Assembly (NCBI GenBank): GCA_027294925.1
Contig: JAPULM010000238.1
Location: forward strand, 1 to 14,955
Source: a bacterium
Lineage (GTDB): Bacteria; Tectomicrobia; Entotheonellia; Entotheonellales; Entotheonellaceae
Direction of reading: 5' to 3'
DNA: 14,955 nt
Shown here one piece after another: positions 1 through 7,564 of this stretch (position 1 is its first letter; each line of letters begins with the position of its first letter). The position numbers and the translations under genes are program-made. The notes under the pieces were generated by a model. That model worked only from the letters and a program-made list of their open reading frames with translations, ran no database searches and had not been told where the DNA came from.

Positions 1-1101
1 GAAGTCGGCTATGTGGGCCGAGACGTTGAATCAATGATCCGCGACTTAACAGAGCTGGCCAAAAACATGGCCCAACAAGAAGCCGTCGAACAGGTTAAAG
101 CCCGCGCCCACGAGCTGGCAGAAGAACGTTTGCTGGATCTCTTATTACCACCACCACCCGCTGCCCGCCAAATGGAAGGCACGGCACAGCTCGATGAGCT
201 CGGTCAGCAACACTACCAAAACACACGCGAGAAATTCCGTCAGTACTTACACGAAGGCAAACTCGACGAGCGTTTCGTGGAACTTGAAGTGCAGGATCAC
301 AGCCTCCCCATGATCGAGGTGATTTCTGGCTCCGGCATGGAAGATATGGACATTAATATCAAAGACATGCTGGGCAATTTCTTCCCACAGCGCAAAAAAA
401 ACCGCAAAGCGAAAGTGCCAGAAGCCCTGACCCTCCTCCAACAAGAAGAGTCACAGAAACTGATCGATATGGACAACGTCACTCGGGAAGCGATCCAGCG
501 CGTTGAACAATCCGGCATTATCTTCCTCGACGAAATCGACAAAATTGCCGGACGTGAAAGCACTGCCGGCCCCGATGTCTCCCGTGAAGGCGTCCAACGC
601 GACCTGTTACCTATCGTTGAAGGCAGTACGGTCAACACAAAATACGGCATGGTTCGCACCGATCATATTCTGTTCATTGCCGCCGGTGCCTTTCATGTCT
701 CCAAGCCCTCAGACCTGATTCCGGAGCTCCAGGGCCGCTTTCCCATCCGGGTCGAGTTACAAGCCCTCGGCAAAGAGGACTTCATCCGTATTCTACGCGA
801 ACCCCGCAATGCCTTACTCAAGCAATATAAAGCGTTGCTCGACACCGAAGGGGTGGATTTGACTTTTACTGATGAAGCAGTTGTCGAGCTAGCCAGTATT
901 GCCGAACGGGTCAATCAGCAGACGGAGAACATCGGTGCGCGGCGCTTGTATACGATTCTCGAGCGCTTACTCGACGATATTTCGTTTGAGGCGCCGGATC
1001 TCGAAGACAAAGACAAGCAAGTTACGATCGATCGCCAAGATGTTGTCAACTGTCTGGAAAATATTGTCAAAAGCGAGGATCTGAGTCATTACATCCTGTA
1101 A
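1..1101 (+). CDS. hslU: ATP-dependent protease ATPase subunit HslU (5' end outside window)
   Basis: HslU is the AAA+ unfoldase ring of the cytoplasmic HslUV protease and feeds unfolded substrates to the HslV peptidase. The reading frame is open from base 1, so the gene enters from the left edge. About 76 N-terminal residues, including Walker A, are missing compared with the roughly 443-residue E. coli protein. The fragment starts at the pore loop GYVG, continues through the variable I-domain (about residues 30-150), Walker B ([10 protein letters not shown]), the arginine-finger region ([12 protein letters not shown]) and the sensor-2 helix ([16 protein letters not shown]). It ends with LSHYIL, matching the conserved C-terminal tail that docks into HslV. 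Length from the pore loop onward fits the family. hslV would be expected just upstream, outside the window. The GTG at position 13 is internal and not the true start. Confidence 0.97.
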   Translation, partial: EVGYVGRDVESMIRDLTELAKNMAQQEAVEQVKARAHELAEERLLDLLLPPPPAARQMEGTAQLDELGQQHYQNTREKFRQYLHEGKLDERFVELEVQDHSLPMIEVISGSGMEDMDINIKDMLGNFFPQRKKNRKAKVPEALTLLQQEESQKLIDMDNVTREAIQRVEQSGIIFLDEIDKIAGRESTAGPDVSREGVQRDLLPIVEGSTVNTKYGMVRTDHILFIAAGAFHVSKPSDLIPELQGRFPIRVELQALGKEDFIRILREPRNALLKQYKALLDTEGVDLTFTDEAVVELASIAERVNQQTENIGARRLYTILERLLDDISFEAPDLEDKDKQVTIDRQDVVNCLENIVKSEDLSHYIL

Positions 1102-1148
1102 ATGCACCGCCTATCCCCTATACGATATGAACAGATGGGGATTTTAGC
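1102..1148 (+). promoter_or_regulatory. hslU-argB spacer with hairpin over the argB ribosome binding site
   Basis: ATCCCC at 1113-1118 is complementary to GGGGAT at 1137-1142, with an 18-base loop. The 3' arm contains the GGGG that is the only Shine-Dalgarno-like sequence before the argB GTG at 1149. Folding would therefore hide that site. The stem is only 6 bp and is followed by TTT, so a weak terminator is another reading. Both roles are inferences from the base pairing. Confidence 0.25.
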
Positions 1149-2036
1149 GTGGATATTGGCAATCATACACAACAAGCCAACGTTCTCATTGAAGCGCTGC
1201 CCTATATCCGTCAATTTTCCGGCAAAACCATCGTTATCAAATATGGCGGCCACGCCATGCTTGACGAGGCCCTGCGCCATTCGTTCGCCCGCGACATTGT
1301 GCTGTTGAAATACGTCGGCATGCATCCCATCGTCGTACATGGAGGCGGCCCTCAAATCGGCAACACCATGCAACGCCTCGGCCTGCAGGCCCAATTTGTC
1401 GACGGCCTACGAGTGACCGATGCTGAAACGATGGACGTGGTTGAAATGGTTTTGGGCGGCAAGCTTAACAAGGAAATCGTCGCCACGATCAACCTGCACG
1501 GCGGACAGGCGGTGGGATTAAGCGGCAAAGATGCTAACCTCATCAACGCCACCAAAAAATATCTATACCGTCATACAAGCCAAGGTGATGAACCGGAACG
1601 AGTTGATATCGGACAAGTCGGCGACATCGTGTCAATCAACGATAAGATTATCAAGGTTCTAGAAAACAATGGCTTCATCCCAGTCATCGCTCCCATTGGC
1701 GTCGGCGAACAAGGCGAAAGTTACAACATCAACGCCGATACCGCCGCCGGTGACATCGCCGCCGCCGTTAAGGCCGAAAAGCTTTTGTTTCTGACCAATG
1801 TGGCCGGCATTCTGGACTGCGACGGCAAATTGCTCTCAAGCCTCAATCCCGACACCATTGCTGCCTTAAAGCAAGACAGCGTCATCAACGGCGGCATGCT
1901 GCCCAAGGTCGACGCTTGCCTCAAAGCCCTTCAGCATGATGTGGGCAAAACGCATATCATCGATGGTCGCGAACCCCATGCGGTGCTACTTGAGTTGTTC
2001 ACCGACCGTGGTATCGGAACAGAAATCCTTCGTTAG
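1149..2036 (+). CDS. argB: Acetylglutamate kinase
   Basis: ArgB phosphorylates N-acetyl-L-glutamate with ATP, the second step of arginine biosynthesis in the cytoplasm. The 295-residue protein has the amino acid kinase fold signatures: VIKYGGHAM with the phosphate-binding Lys31, the [10 protein letters not shown] glycine loop at about 62-71, and [11 protein letters not shown] further on. An N-terminal helix of about 20 residues precedes the kinase core. In this family that extension is typical of hexameric, arginine-inhibited enzymes, so feedback inhibition by arginine is likely (inference). The start is GTG, chosen because it lies next to a GGGG motif and gives a normal N-terminus; no better start is available. 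The gene follows hslU by 47 bases and may be cotranscribed with it. Confidence 0.96.
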   Translation: MDIGNHTQQANVLIEALPYIRQFSGKTIVIKYGGHAMLDEALRHSFARDIVLLKYVGMHPIVVHGGGPQIGNTMQRLGLQAQFVDGLRVTDAETMDVVEMVLGGKLNKEIVATINLHGGQAVGLSGKDANLINATKKYLYRHTSQGDEPERVDIGQVGDIVSINDKIIKVLENNGFIPVIAPIGVGEQGESYNINADTAAGDIAAAVKAEKLLFLTNVAGILDCDGKLLSSLNPDTIAALKQDSVINGGMLPKVDACLKALQHDVGKTHIIDGREPHAVLLELFTDRGIGTEILR

Positions 2037-2399
2037 CGGACCCTGGGAGACCACCCCCTTCCAAACTTTACTGCGTAACGGTATCCCATCGGGGCTCGGA
2101 CGGAATTGAGCTGATGGGGCACCGCCCTGAATGCTGAATGCAAGACAATTGGCCTAAAACGCACCGTGCTAACAGCTTGCGTTCAGCTAAAACGTTATGC
2201 TACCCTTCTGTTTTCCTTAAATTTCCCATAATTGTTTACGGTTCAACCTATCGATGTCGATAGCCAAACTGCATATGGTGACTTTTTCAACTGAGGCGTT
2301 ATGTTTAGCCTCCGCTGCTAACCTTGTTGCCAATATACCGCATAAGAGGTAAACGACTTCTTGGTGGTTCTTGATGGCGTTCTGTAGGAGGGATAAGGT
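2037..2399. other. Intergenic region upstream of argF
   Basis: This gap of 363 bases has no convincing gene. It holds a tandem 7-base repeat TGAATGC at 2128-2141, the perfect palindrome at 2248-2263, and a strong AGGAGG at 2386-2391, eight bases before the argF GTG. A 25-codon ORF at 2275-2352 has no ribosome binding site. I see no clear arginine-repressor box and no convincing -35/-10 pair. It is the likely site of the argFG promoter because of its position. Confidence 0.5.
2248..2263. promoter_or_regulatory. 16-bp palindrome, possible operator for argF
   Basis: CTATCGA-TG-TCGATAG is a perfect inverted repeat with 7-base arms, lying about 137 bases before the argF start in the long spacer. 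A symmetric site of this size suits a dimeric repressor or activator. It does not match the ARG box form I know (TGAAT-N-ATTCA type), so the regulator is unknown. Chance occurrence cannot be excluded. Confidence 0.3.
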
Positions 2400-3338
2400 G
2401 TGAAACGAGATCTTCTTTCACTTGCGGATATCACCGCAGCAGAAATCAAACACCTGTTGTCGTTAGCAGGCAAGTTGAAACAGCGTCAAAAAAGCGGGAA
2501 GGCCTCTCGTCCACTAGATGGAAAAACACTGGCGCTTCTATTTCATAAGCCATCCCTACGTACCCGAGCCTCGTTTGAGGTGGGTATGGTACAGCTCGGC
2601 GGCTATCCAACCTATCTCCAGAATCAGGACATCAAAATCGGCGATCGGGAACCCATCAAAGATGTCGCCCGTGTGCTTTCGCGCTATTACGACGGCATGG
2701 TCATCCGGACATTTGACCACGAAGCGATTGTCGAACTCGCGCAGGCGGCAACCATACCGGTCATCAATGGGCTAACTGACCTCTTACACCCTTGCCAAAT
2801 TCTAGCGGCGCTACAAACGCTCCAGGAACATTTCAACCGCCTGCACGATCTCCACATCACCTATGTCGGCGATGGCAATAATGTGGCCAATTCCTGGTTG
2901 CTCGGCGCGGCTCAGATGGGCCTGGCACTCACCATTGCGTGCCCAAAACTGTACCAACCCAACCTGGATATTTTACATCAAGCGCAACAAATCGCTAAGA
3001 CGACAGGGGCAGTACTGGAAATCGTTGACGATCCCATGCAAGCCGTCAAGAACGCCGACGCGCTTTATACGGATGTCTGGGTCAGTATGGGACAGGAAGA
3101 CGAGGCTGCGGCGCGGCGTGAAATTTTTCGCCCCTATCAAATCAACGCATCGTTGCTAGAGGAAGCCCCAGGCCATGCGGTGGTCATGCATTGCCTACCC
3201 GCACACCGTGGCGAGGAAATCACTGAAGATATCCTAGAATCGCCCCGTTCCCTGGTTTTCGATGAAGCTGAAAATCGTATGCATGCGCAGAAGGCGCTAC
3301 TCACCTTCCTGCTTGCGCCTGAAGGAGAGCAACTGTGA
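2400..3338 (+). CDS. argF: Ornithine carbamoyltransferase
   Basis: This enzyme joins carbamoyl phosphate and L-ornithine to give citrulline in arginine biosynthesis. The 312-residue protein shows the carbamoyl-phosphate site SLRTR (52-56), HPCQ (130-133), the ornithine-side segment DVWVSMG (about 225-231) and [10 protein letters not shown] (264-273). HCLP is characteristic of ornithine rather than aspartate transcarbamoylases. The GTG start is decided by AGGAGG at 2386-2391 with eight bases of spacing, one of the best ribosome binding sites in the window. Its stop overlaps the argG GTG by four bases, so translation of the two is probably coupled. Naming it argF rather than argI is conventional. 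Confidence 0.96.
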   Translation: MKRDLLSLADITAAEIKHLLSLAGKLKQRQKSGKASRPLDGKTLALLFHKPSLRTRASFEVGMVQLGGYPTYLQNQDIKIGDREPIKDVARVLSRYYDGMVIRTFDHEAIVELAQAATIPVINGLTDLLHPCQILAALQTLQEHFNRLHDLHITYVGDGNNVANSWLLGAAQMGLALTIACPKLYQPNLDILHQAQQIAKTTGAVLEIVDDPMQAVKNADALYTDVWVSMGQEDEAAARREIFRPYQINASLLEEAPGHAVVMHCLPAHRGEEITEDILESPRSLVFDEAENRMHAQKALLTFLLAPEGEQL

Positions 3339-4564
3339 CCGCAGCACCGAAACGAATTGTCCTGGCCTACTCCGGCGGTCTTGATACCTCAGTAAATCTA
3401 CGCTGGCTAATCGAAACTTATCGCTGCCCAGTGGTGGCATTTATCGCCAATATAGGACAGCAAGAGGATCTCGAAGCCATTGCACAGAAGGCGCAACAAA
3501 CCGGCGCCGAACAGGTCTGTGTTGAAGATGTACGTGAAGAATTCGTTCGCGATTATGTCTTTCCAGCCCTGCGCGCACATGCCGTTTATGAAGGCACCTA
3601 TTTACTTGGCACCGCGCTGGCACGCCCGCTGATCGCACAAAAACAAACCGAGGTTGCTCGCCGCATAAATGCCGACGCGGTGGCACATGGCGCTACTGGC
3701 AAAGGCAATGATCAGGTACGCTTTGAACTCACCTTCCAGTCTCTGTCCCCGGAACTACGCATTATATCGCCCTGGCGCGAATGGGATTTAAACTCACGCC
3801 AAGCGCTGATGGCATACGCCAGACAATATAGTATCCCAGTGCCAACCTCACCGTCCAAGCCTTATAGCATCGACCGCAATCTCCTCCACACCAGTTATGA
3901 AGGCGGTATTCTGGAGAACCCGTGGGCCGAGCCACCGGACGATATGTTTACCATGAGTGTGGCGCCTGAAGCGGCGCCTGATCAGCCAACCTATCTAGAA
4001 ATCGATTTTGAAGCCGGCGTTCCGCTGCGCATTAACGGCACAGAATATGGCCCTGCCGCTTTACTTGAGACACTCAACGAGATAGCCGGCGCCAATGGTA
4101 TCGGACGCATCGACATGGTGGAAAACCGCTTTGTAGGGATGAAGTCTCGTGGGGTGTATGAAGCCCCGGGCGGCACGGTTCTACATATTGCACATCGTGC
4201 CCTGGAATCCATCACGTTGGACCGCGAAGTGATGTATCTACGCGATAGTCTGATGCCCAAATATGCCCAACTGGTCTATAACGGCTTCTGGTTTGCGCCC
4301 GAACGCTACATGCTGCAAACCGCCATTGACGAGGCACAACGCGAGGTAATAGGCACCGTACGCGTTAAACTCTATAAAGGCAATTGCATGGTTGCCGGCC
4401 GTAAGTCGCCTCGCTCCCTCTATCGCGATGATTACGCCACCTTCGAGGCTGATCAGGTTTACGACCAACACGACGCGGAAGGTTTTATCCGTCTGAACGG
4501 TCTGCGCCTCAAACTGCGTGCCCAGCGTGATGCAAACGAATCGGACCATGCCAATGAAAGATGA
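3335..4564 (+). CDS. argG: Argininosuccinate synthase
   Basis: ArgG condenses citrulline and aspartate, using ATP, to argininosuccinate, the step directly after ArgF. The 409-residue length is usual for the shorter class. The ATP pyrophosphatase loop AYSGGLDTS lies at residues 11-19, and the second signature [13 protein letters not shown] at 119-131. The GTG start overlaps the argF stop (GTGA), a typical translational coupling arrangement. It has no strong ribosome binding site apart from GGAGAG in the end of argF (about 3323-3328). argH, which completes the pathway, is not in the window. The 3' end overlaps the next gene. Confidence 0.96.
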   Translation: MTAAPKRIVLAYSGGLDTSVNLRWLIETYRCPVVAFIANIGQQEDLEAIAQKAQQTGAEQVCVEDVREEFVRDYVFPALRAHAVYEGTYLLGTALARPLIAQKQTEVARRINADAVAHGATGKGNDQVRFELTFQSLSPELRIISPWREWDLNSRQALMAYARQYSIPVPTSPSKPYSIDRNLLHTSYEGGILENPWAEPPDDMFTMSVAPEAAPDQPTYLEIDFEAGVPLRINGTEYGPAALLETLNEIAGANGIGRIDMVENRFVGMKSRGVYEAPGGTVLHIAHRALESITLDREVMYLRDSLMPKYAQLVYNGFWFAPERYMLQTAIDEAQREVIGTVRVKLYKGNCMVAGRKSPRSLYRDDYATFEADQVYDQHDAEGFIRLNGLRLKLRAQRDANESDHANER

Positions 4565-4907
4565 GACCCAGACAACAAAAGTCATCCCAACATCGTCAGA
4601 TCAACCACCGTTAAAAGGCTCTGAGCGCAAATACCTACGCGGACTCGCCCACCATCTCAAACCGTTTGCCCAGATCGGCAAAACCGGTCTTACCCCTAAT
4701 GTCCTCACCGCGATTGACGAAGCCTTAGAACATCATGAACTGATCAAGGTTCGATTTTTGGACTTTAAAGATCAAAAACAGGAACTCGCGCAAGCCATCG
4801 CCTCACATTCCAACAGCGAGATCGTCGGGTCGGTTGGCCATGTATTCATCTTCTACCGGCAACATCCCGAGCCGGAAAAACGCCAGGTACAGCTCGCCTC
4901 ACACTAA
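4548..4907 (+). CDS. yhbY: YhbY/CRS1-domain RNA-binding protein
   Basis: A small cytoplasmic RNA-binding protein of the CRM (CRS1-YhbY) family, associated in E. coli with 50S ribosome precursors. The domain occupies most of the protein, starting at [15 protein letters not shown] and containing the family's [16 protein letters not shown] segment and a later GHVFIFYR strand. I place the start at ATG 4548, giving 119 residues. ATG 4554 is nearly as good and starts further upstream at 4530 or 4518 are possible. None has a clear ribosome binding site. The start lies inside the last codons of argG, so translation probably depends on argG. The N-terminal 20-25 residues before the domain are polar and look disordered. 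In many relatives this gene sits near ftsH instead. Confidence 0.88.
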   Translation: MPMKDETQTTKVIPTSSDQPPLKGSERKYLRGLAHHLKPFAQIGKTGLTPNVLTAIDEALEHHELIKVRFLDFKDQKQELAQAIASHSNSEIVGSVGHVFIFYRQHPEPEKRQVQLASH

Positions 4908-4943
4908 CCGCCATACCTGCGTCGCACAGGCTTCCATTTTGGG

Positions 4944-4964
4944 CAAAATCTCATCGAGATTTTG
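4944..4964. terminator. Possible terminator after the argFG-yhbY unit
   Basis: CAAAATCTC-ATC-GAGATTTTG is a perfect 9-bp hairpin with a 3-base loop, 36 bases after the yhbY stop. The A-rich 5' arm and T-rich 3' arm resemble a bidirectional intrinsic terminator. The stem is poor in GC and no separate U-tract follows, so efficiency is doubtful. Confidence 0.45.
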
Positions 4965-5060
4965 ACTGCTCTGTGATGTGAGCAACCCCTTAATCTTCAA
5001 TATCCACCATTGACAACAAAGCCCAATACTGCTCAAATGACAACTATCATTTTCTCAGTC
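4965..5060. other. Gap without recognisable gene
   Basis: This stretch between the hairpin after yhbY and the repeat element at 5061 holds no ORF, RNA gene or promoter that I can support. It belongs to a longer gene-poor interval (4908-5276) whose other contents are listed separately. Confidence 0.4.
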
Positions 5061-5105
5061 GTATGGGAACAGCTTCAAATCTGTTCCCTTGGAAGCATAT
5101 AGGAG
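5061..5105 (+). repeat. Dispersed hairpin/ribosome-binding-site element, copy 1
   Basis: The core is a perfect hairpin, GGGAACAG (5065-5072) and CTGTTCCC (5081-5088) around an 8-base loop. It is followed by TTGGAA and an AGGAG at 5101-5105, seven bases before an ATG at 5113. The same order is found at 6353-6408. Read on the minus strand, both copies encode the peptide GTD(L/F)K..PYD, an artefact of the shared sequence. Such near-palindromic CAGATTTGAAATCTG-type repeats look like REP/MITE-type dispersed elements (inference). Confidence 0.6.
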
Positions 5106-5112
5106 ACTGCAG

Positions 5113-5217
5113 ATGAGAATCCCTGTCGCAAGTCGGGACAATCTCCCGCAACAATATCTCGCTGCCTTTGATGTTCCGTTGCCGGATGAGCGAAGCGAGC
5201 CTATCATGCCGGTGTGA
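5113..5217 (+). pseudogene. N-terminal remnant, carboxymuconolactone decarboxylase-like (34 codons)
   Basis: A 34-codon ORF starts at ATG 5113 with AGGAG seven bases upstream and ends at TGA 5215-5217. Its start, RIPVASRDNLPQQYLAAFD, resembles the beginning of carboxymuconolactone decarboxylase/AhpD-like proteins, which typically open with RIP..SRD.LP..Y...FD and then run to about 150-180 residues. The part after residue 20 does not match and no downstream frame carries the CxxC-type or helical core. I therefore read it as a truncated gene. A genuine small protein is an alternative, since the ribosome binding site is intact. Family assignment is from memory of short motifs only. Confidence 0.35.
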
Positions 5218-5276
5218 CACAAACTCGTCATCACATCCTTCCTGAACTTCATCTAAACGGAGCGGAGTAGCGATTC

Positions 5277-5639
5277 ATGGCTGTCATTGTGAAATATGTT
5301 GTCGTACGTAATGGAAAAAAAGATATGATGTTTAGTACCAAAAAAGAAGCCGATACTTATGACAAAATGTTGGACATCGCTGAACGCCTGTATGCATTCC
5401 TACACGCGTCCGAACTCGGTATTGACGACGATAAACTCGATGCCCTGACCTTTTTTATGGCCCAACATCACAATCAACTTGGCCAGCTCCTCAAGGGCGG
5501 CAAACTCGAACCGCACGATCGTGACCTCACCTCAGAACAAACACCGCAGGCCATGGAGGATGAGACCGCACGATCAGCCGACGAAAATCGCAAGACAGCA
5601 AAGCGCAGCCGCCCAATCAAGCCCAAAGCGGTCGCTTAA
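5277..5639 (+). CDS. yebG: YebG family protein
   Basis: The N-terminal half, starting MAVIVKYVVVRNGKKDMMF and continuing STKKEADTYDKMLDIAERLYAFL, matches E. coli YebG, a small SOS-induced protein of unknown biochemical role. The match runs to about residue 85. After that a polar, charged tail of about 35 residues (rich in E, R, K, ending IKPKAVA) has no recognisable domain and makes the protein, at 120 residues, longer than the roughly 96 of E. coli. The ATG follows GGAG at 5264-5267 by nine bases. Although the E. coli gene is LexA-controlled, I find no CTGT-N8-ACAG site in the 370 bases upstream, so SOS regulation is not supported here. Confidence 0.85.
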   Translation: MAVIVKYVVVRNGKKDMMFSTKKEADTYDKMLDIAERLYAFLHASELGIDDDKLDALTFFMAQHHNQLGQLLKGGKLEPHDRDLTSEQTPQAMEDETARSADENRKTAKRSRPIKPKAVA

Positions 5640-5659
5640 GTACTCGGATAAAAAAACTG

Positions 5660-5672
5660 AGTTCTGAGAACT
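5660..5672. repeat. 13-bp palindrome between yebG and rdgB
   Basis: AGTTCT-G-AGAACT lies 20 bases after the yebG stop, inside a short ACTGAG direct repeat (5657-5662 and 5670-5675). An A7 run precedes it. It could be a weak terminator or operator for rdgB; there is no T-tract on the plus strand, but the A run would be a T-tract for minus-strand transcripts. Confidence 0.2.
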
Positions 5673-5737
5673 GAGCCTTAAGGTACAAAACGCTGTATCC
5701 AAATACCTAGGATATACCTCCACAGACTGACGGTGCC

Positions 5738-6352
5738 ATGACGCAACGTACGCTTCTAATCGCAACTCGTAATCCAGGCAAATATCGGGAAATCACGGCC
5801 GTCCTACAAGGTTTGTCCTTGGCCTGTATCAGTCTGGATGATATCTCACATCTATCGCCAGGCTTTACGGTTGAGGAATCGGCGATGACGTTTGAAGGTA
5901 ATGCCATCATCAAGGCCATGACATACGGGCATCTAACCGAAAACCTGACCTTAGCCGATGACGCCGGCTTGGAGGTCGATGCCCTCGATGGTCGGCCGGG
6001 CGTACACAGCGCGCGCTACGCGCCAGGTACGGATGCGGATCGTTACAACGCCTTGCTGCAGGAACTACATGACGTGCCTGAGCATGCCCGTGGCGCCCAG
6101 TTTTGTGCTGTGATTGCTATCTATGATCCCACCAGCACCAAAATTCGCACCTGTGAAGGCGTTTACCGTGGGGTACTACGGCGGGAACCCCAAGGACAAA
6201 ACGGCTTTGGCTATGACCCGATCTTCTATGATCCCAAGGCGGGAAAAACGGCGGCCGACATGACCGTTGAGGAAAAGAATACGGTGAGTCATCGTGGCCG
6301 GGCGCTACAAGCCGCCCGCACCTTACTTAAAAAAGAATTCTGTAACGTATAA
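5738..6352 (+). CDS. rdgB: Non-canonical purine NTP pyrophosphatase (RdgB/HAM1)
   Basis: This enzyme hydrolyses dITP, dXTP and ITP to the monophosphates, keeping deaminated purines out of DNA and RNA. The 204-residue protein is normal in length. It opens with the nucleotide-binding LLIATRNPGKYREI (6-19), has the metal/catalytic segment LADDAGLEVDAL (72-83, with Asp74 and Asp75), DGRPGVHSARYA (84-95) and the substrate-specificity motif GFGYDPIF near the C-terminus. The ATG at 5738 gives the expected N-terminus; only a weak GACGG precedes it. It lies 98 bases after yebG, and its stop is directly followed by the second repeat element, so it may stand alone. Confidence 0.95.
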   Translation: MTQRTLLIATRNPGKYREITAVLQGLSLACISLDDISHLSPGFTVEESAMTFEGNAIIKAMTYGHLTENLTLADDAGLEVDALDGRPGVHSARYAPGTDADRYNALLQELHDVPEHARGAQFCAVIAIYDPTSTKIRTCEGVYRGVLRREPQGQNGFGYDPIFYDPKAGKTAADMTVEEKNTVSHRGRALQAARTLLKKEFCNV

Positions 6353-6408
6353 TCGTAGGGGGCAGATTTGAAATCTGTCCCCTCTGGAAAAAGGTATTTA
6401 CACAGGAG
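6353..6408 (+). repeat. Dispersed hairpin/ribosome-binding-site element, copy 2
   Basis: GGGGGCAGAT (6358-6367) pairs with ATCTGTCCCC (6373-6382), with one G-T/U position and a core AGATTTGAAATCT palindrome. It is followed by CTGGAA and AGGAG at 6404-6408, seven bases before the ATG at 6416. Order, flanking TCGTA, CTGTyCCC, GGAA and AGGAGA agree with copy 1 at 5061-5105. As it lies immediately after the rdgB stop, the hairpin may also act as a terminator for rdgB or as a leader for the next gene. Confidence 0.6.
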
Positions 6409-6415
6409 AACAGAC

Positions 6416-7390
6416 ATGAAAGCGATTCGCATCCACACCTTCGGCGAACCAGAAGTTATGCAACTTGAAGAGATACCGGATCCACAACCGGGCCCGGGAC
6501 AAGTCGTGGTGCGTCTGCATGCGGTTGGCGTCAATCCGGTGGAAACCTATATTCGCTCAGGAATTTATCCTAAACCCCCAACCCCTTTCACTCCGGGGCA
6601 TGATGGCGCCGGCGTTATCGATGCCGTGGGGCCTGAAGTTGATAACGTGGCAGCTGGTGATCGCGTCTATATCGCCGGCTCGCTAAGCGGCGCCTATGCT
6701 GAAAAAACCCTCTGCTTGGCCACACGCGTCTATCCACTACCCGAAGCCGCCTCATTTGCCCAGGGTGCCGCCATTAATGTGCCCTATGGCACCGCTTACC
6801 AGGCCATGTTTCACCGCGGACGCGCCTTGCCCGGCGAAAGTGTGTTTGTACACGGCGCCAGCGGCGGTGTTGGCATTGCGGCGGTGCAACTGGCGTACGC
6901 TGCCGGCTTAATGGTAATCGGCTCCGCCGGCACCGAACGCGGCCGCGCTCTGGTGCTCGAGCAAGGTGCTGATCATGTCCTGGATCACACCGTTGACGGC
7001 TACCTCGATCACGTTATGGGTCTGACCAACGAGCGCGGCGTGGACCTCATTATGGAGATGCTGGCCAACATCAACCTTGGTAATGACCTCGATGTCTTGG
7101 CACCTAGCGGCCGTGTGGTGATTATCGGCAACCGTGGTCCTGGCAACCAGGGGACGGTCTCCATCAATCCTCGCGCCCTCATGGGCCGCAACGCCGATAT
7201 TCGCGGTATGAACCTGGGAGGTGCCTCCGAGGAAGAACGAGCTCGCATGCATGCAGCTATTGTTGCAGGACTTGCCAACGGTTCCTTGCATCCGGTGATC
7301 GGACAGGAATTTCCCCTGGCCGAAGCAGCCAAGGCGCACCATGCGGTGATAGAAACGCGGGCCTACGGCAAGATCGTGCTGATTCCATAG
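6416..7390 (+). CDS. Zinc-free NAD(P)H:quinone oxidoreductase-like MDR protein
   Basis: This is a medium-chain dehydrogenase/reductase of the zeta-crystallin/QOR branch, which reduces quinones or enones with NADPH. The 324-residue protein has the GroES-like N-terminal domain (GVNPVETYIRSG at 38-49, TPGHDGAGVI at 59-68) and the Rossmann NADPH motif HGASGGVGIAAVQLA (146-160). The catalytic and structural zinc cysteines of alcohol dehydrogenases are absent, in keeping with this branch. I choose ATG 6416 because AGGAG lies seven bases upstream and the N-terminus MKAIRIHTFGEPEVM is canonical; the in-frame ATG at 6368 sits inside the repeat hairpin. Substrate is unknown. It is the first accessory gene after the core block. 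Confidence 0.92.
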   Translation: MKAIRIHTFGEPEVMQLEEIPDPQPGPGQVVVRLHAVGVNPVETYIRSGIYPKPPTPFTPGHDGAGVIDAVGPEVDNVAAGDRVYIAGSLSGAYAEKTLCLATRVYPLPEAASFAQGAAINVPYGTAYQAMFHRGRALPGESVFVHGASGGVGIAAVQLAYAAGLMVIGSAGTERGRALVLEQGADHVLDHTVDGYLDHVMGLTNERGVDLIMEMLANINLGNDLDVLAPSGRVVIIGNRGPGNQGTVSINPRALMGRNADIRGMNLGGASEEERARMHAAIVAGLANGSLHPVIGQEFPLAEAAKAHHAVIETRAYGKIVLIP

Positions 7391-7564
7391 CCCACAGAGC
7401 CACAGGATCCAGACAATCGAATTACACTGGACACCCGGGCAATGCGCCAACGCCATGTCACTTGGCATATTGAGCCGAAGTCCCTGAGCAGTTCCAAACG
7501 CCATATCCCTCCCATAAACACAATACACCCTGCCTAACGAGCAGGGTAATGGCGCTACACAGGA
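7391..7564. other. Spacer with inverted repeat between convergent genes
   Basis: No gene is recognised. ACCCTGC (7527-7533) and GCAGGGT (7541-7547) form a 7-bp hairpin with a 7-base loop, 20 bases beyond the stop of the minus-strand deacylase remnant. It could terminate transcription from either side, though there is no T-tract. Confidence 0.35.

Noticed and set aside
2275..2352. A 25-codon ORF upstream of argF as a possible arginine leader peptide
   Set aside because: It has no ribosome binding site, only one Arg codon (the last), and no attenuator-like alternative hairpins were seen after it.
2225..2399. Long open minus-strand frame of about 55-60 codons upstream of argF
   Set aside because: No ATG or ribosome binding site, no recognisable family, and a run of this length is expected by chance in some frame of a gap this size.
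5694..5709. CTGTATCCAAATACCT as a LexA box before rdgB
   Set aside because: The second half-site is ACCT, not ACAG; it also lies downstream of yebG, not upstream.
6368..6415. Upstream ATG as start of the quinone oxidoreductase
   Set aside because: It lies in the repeat hairpin, adds 16 non-conserved residues, and ATG 6416 has an ideal AGGAG.
6908..7528. 206-codon minus-strand ORF overlapping the quinone oxidoreductase
   Set aside because: It lies antisense to a clear gene, has composition driven by it, and shows no recognisable domain.
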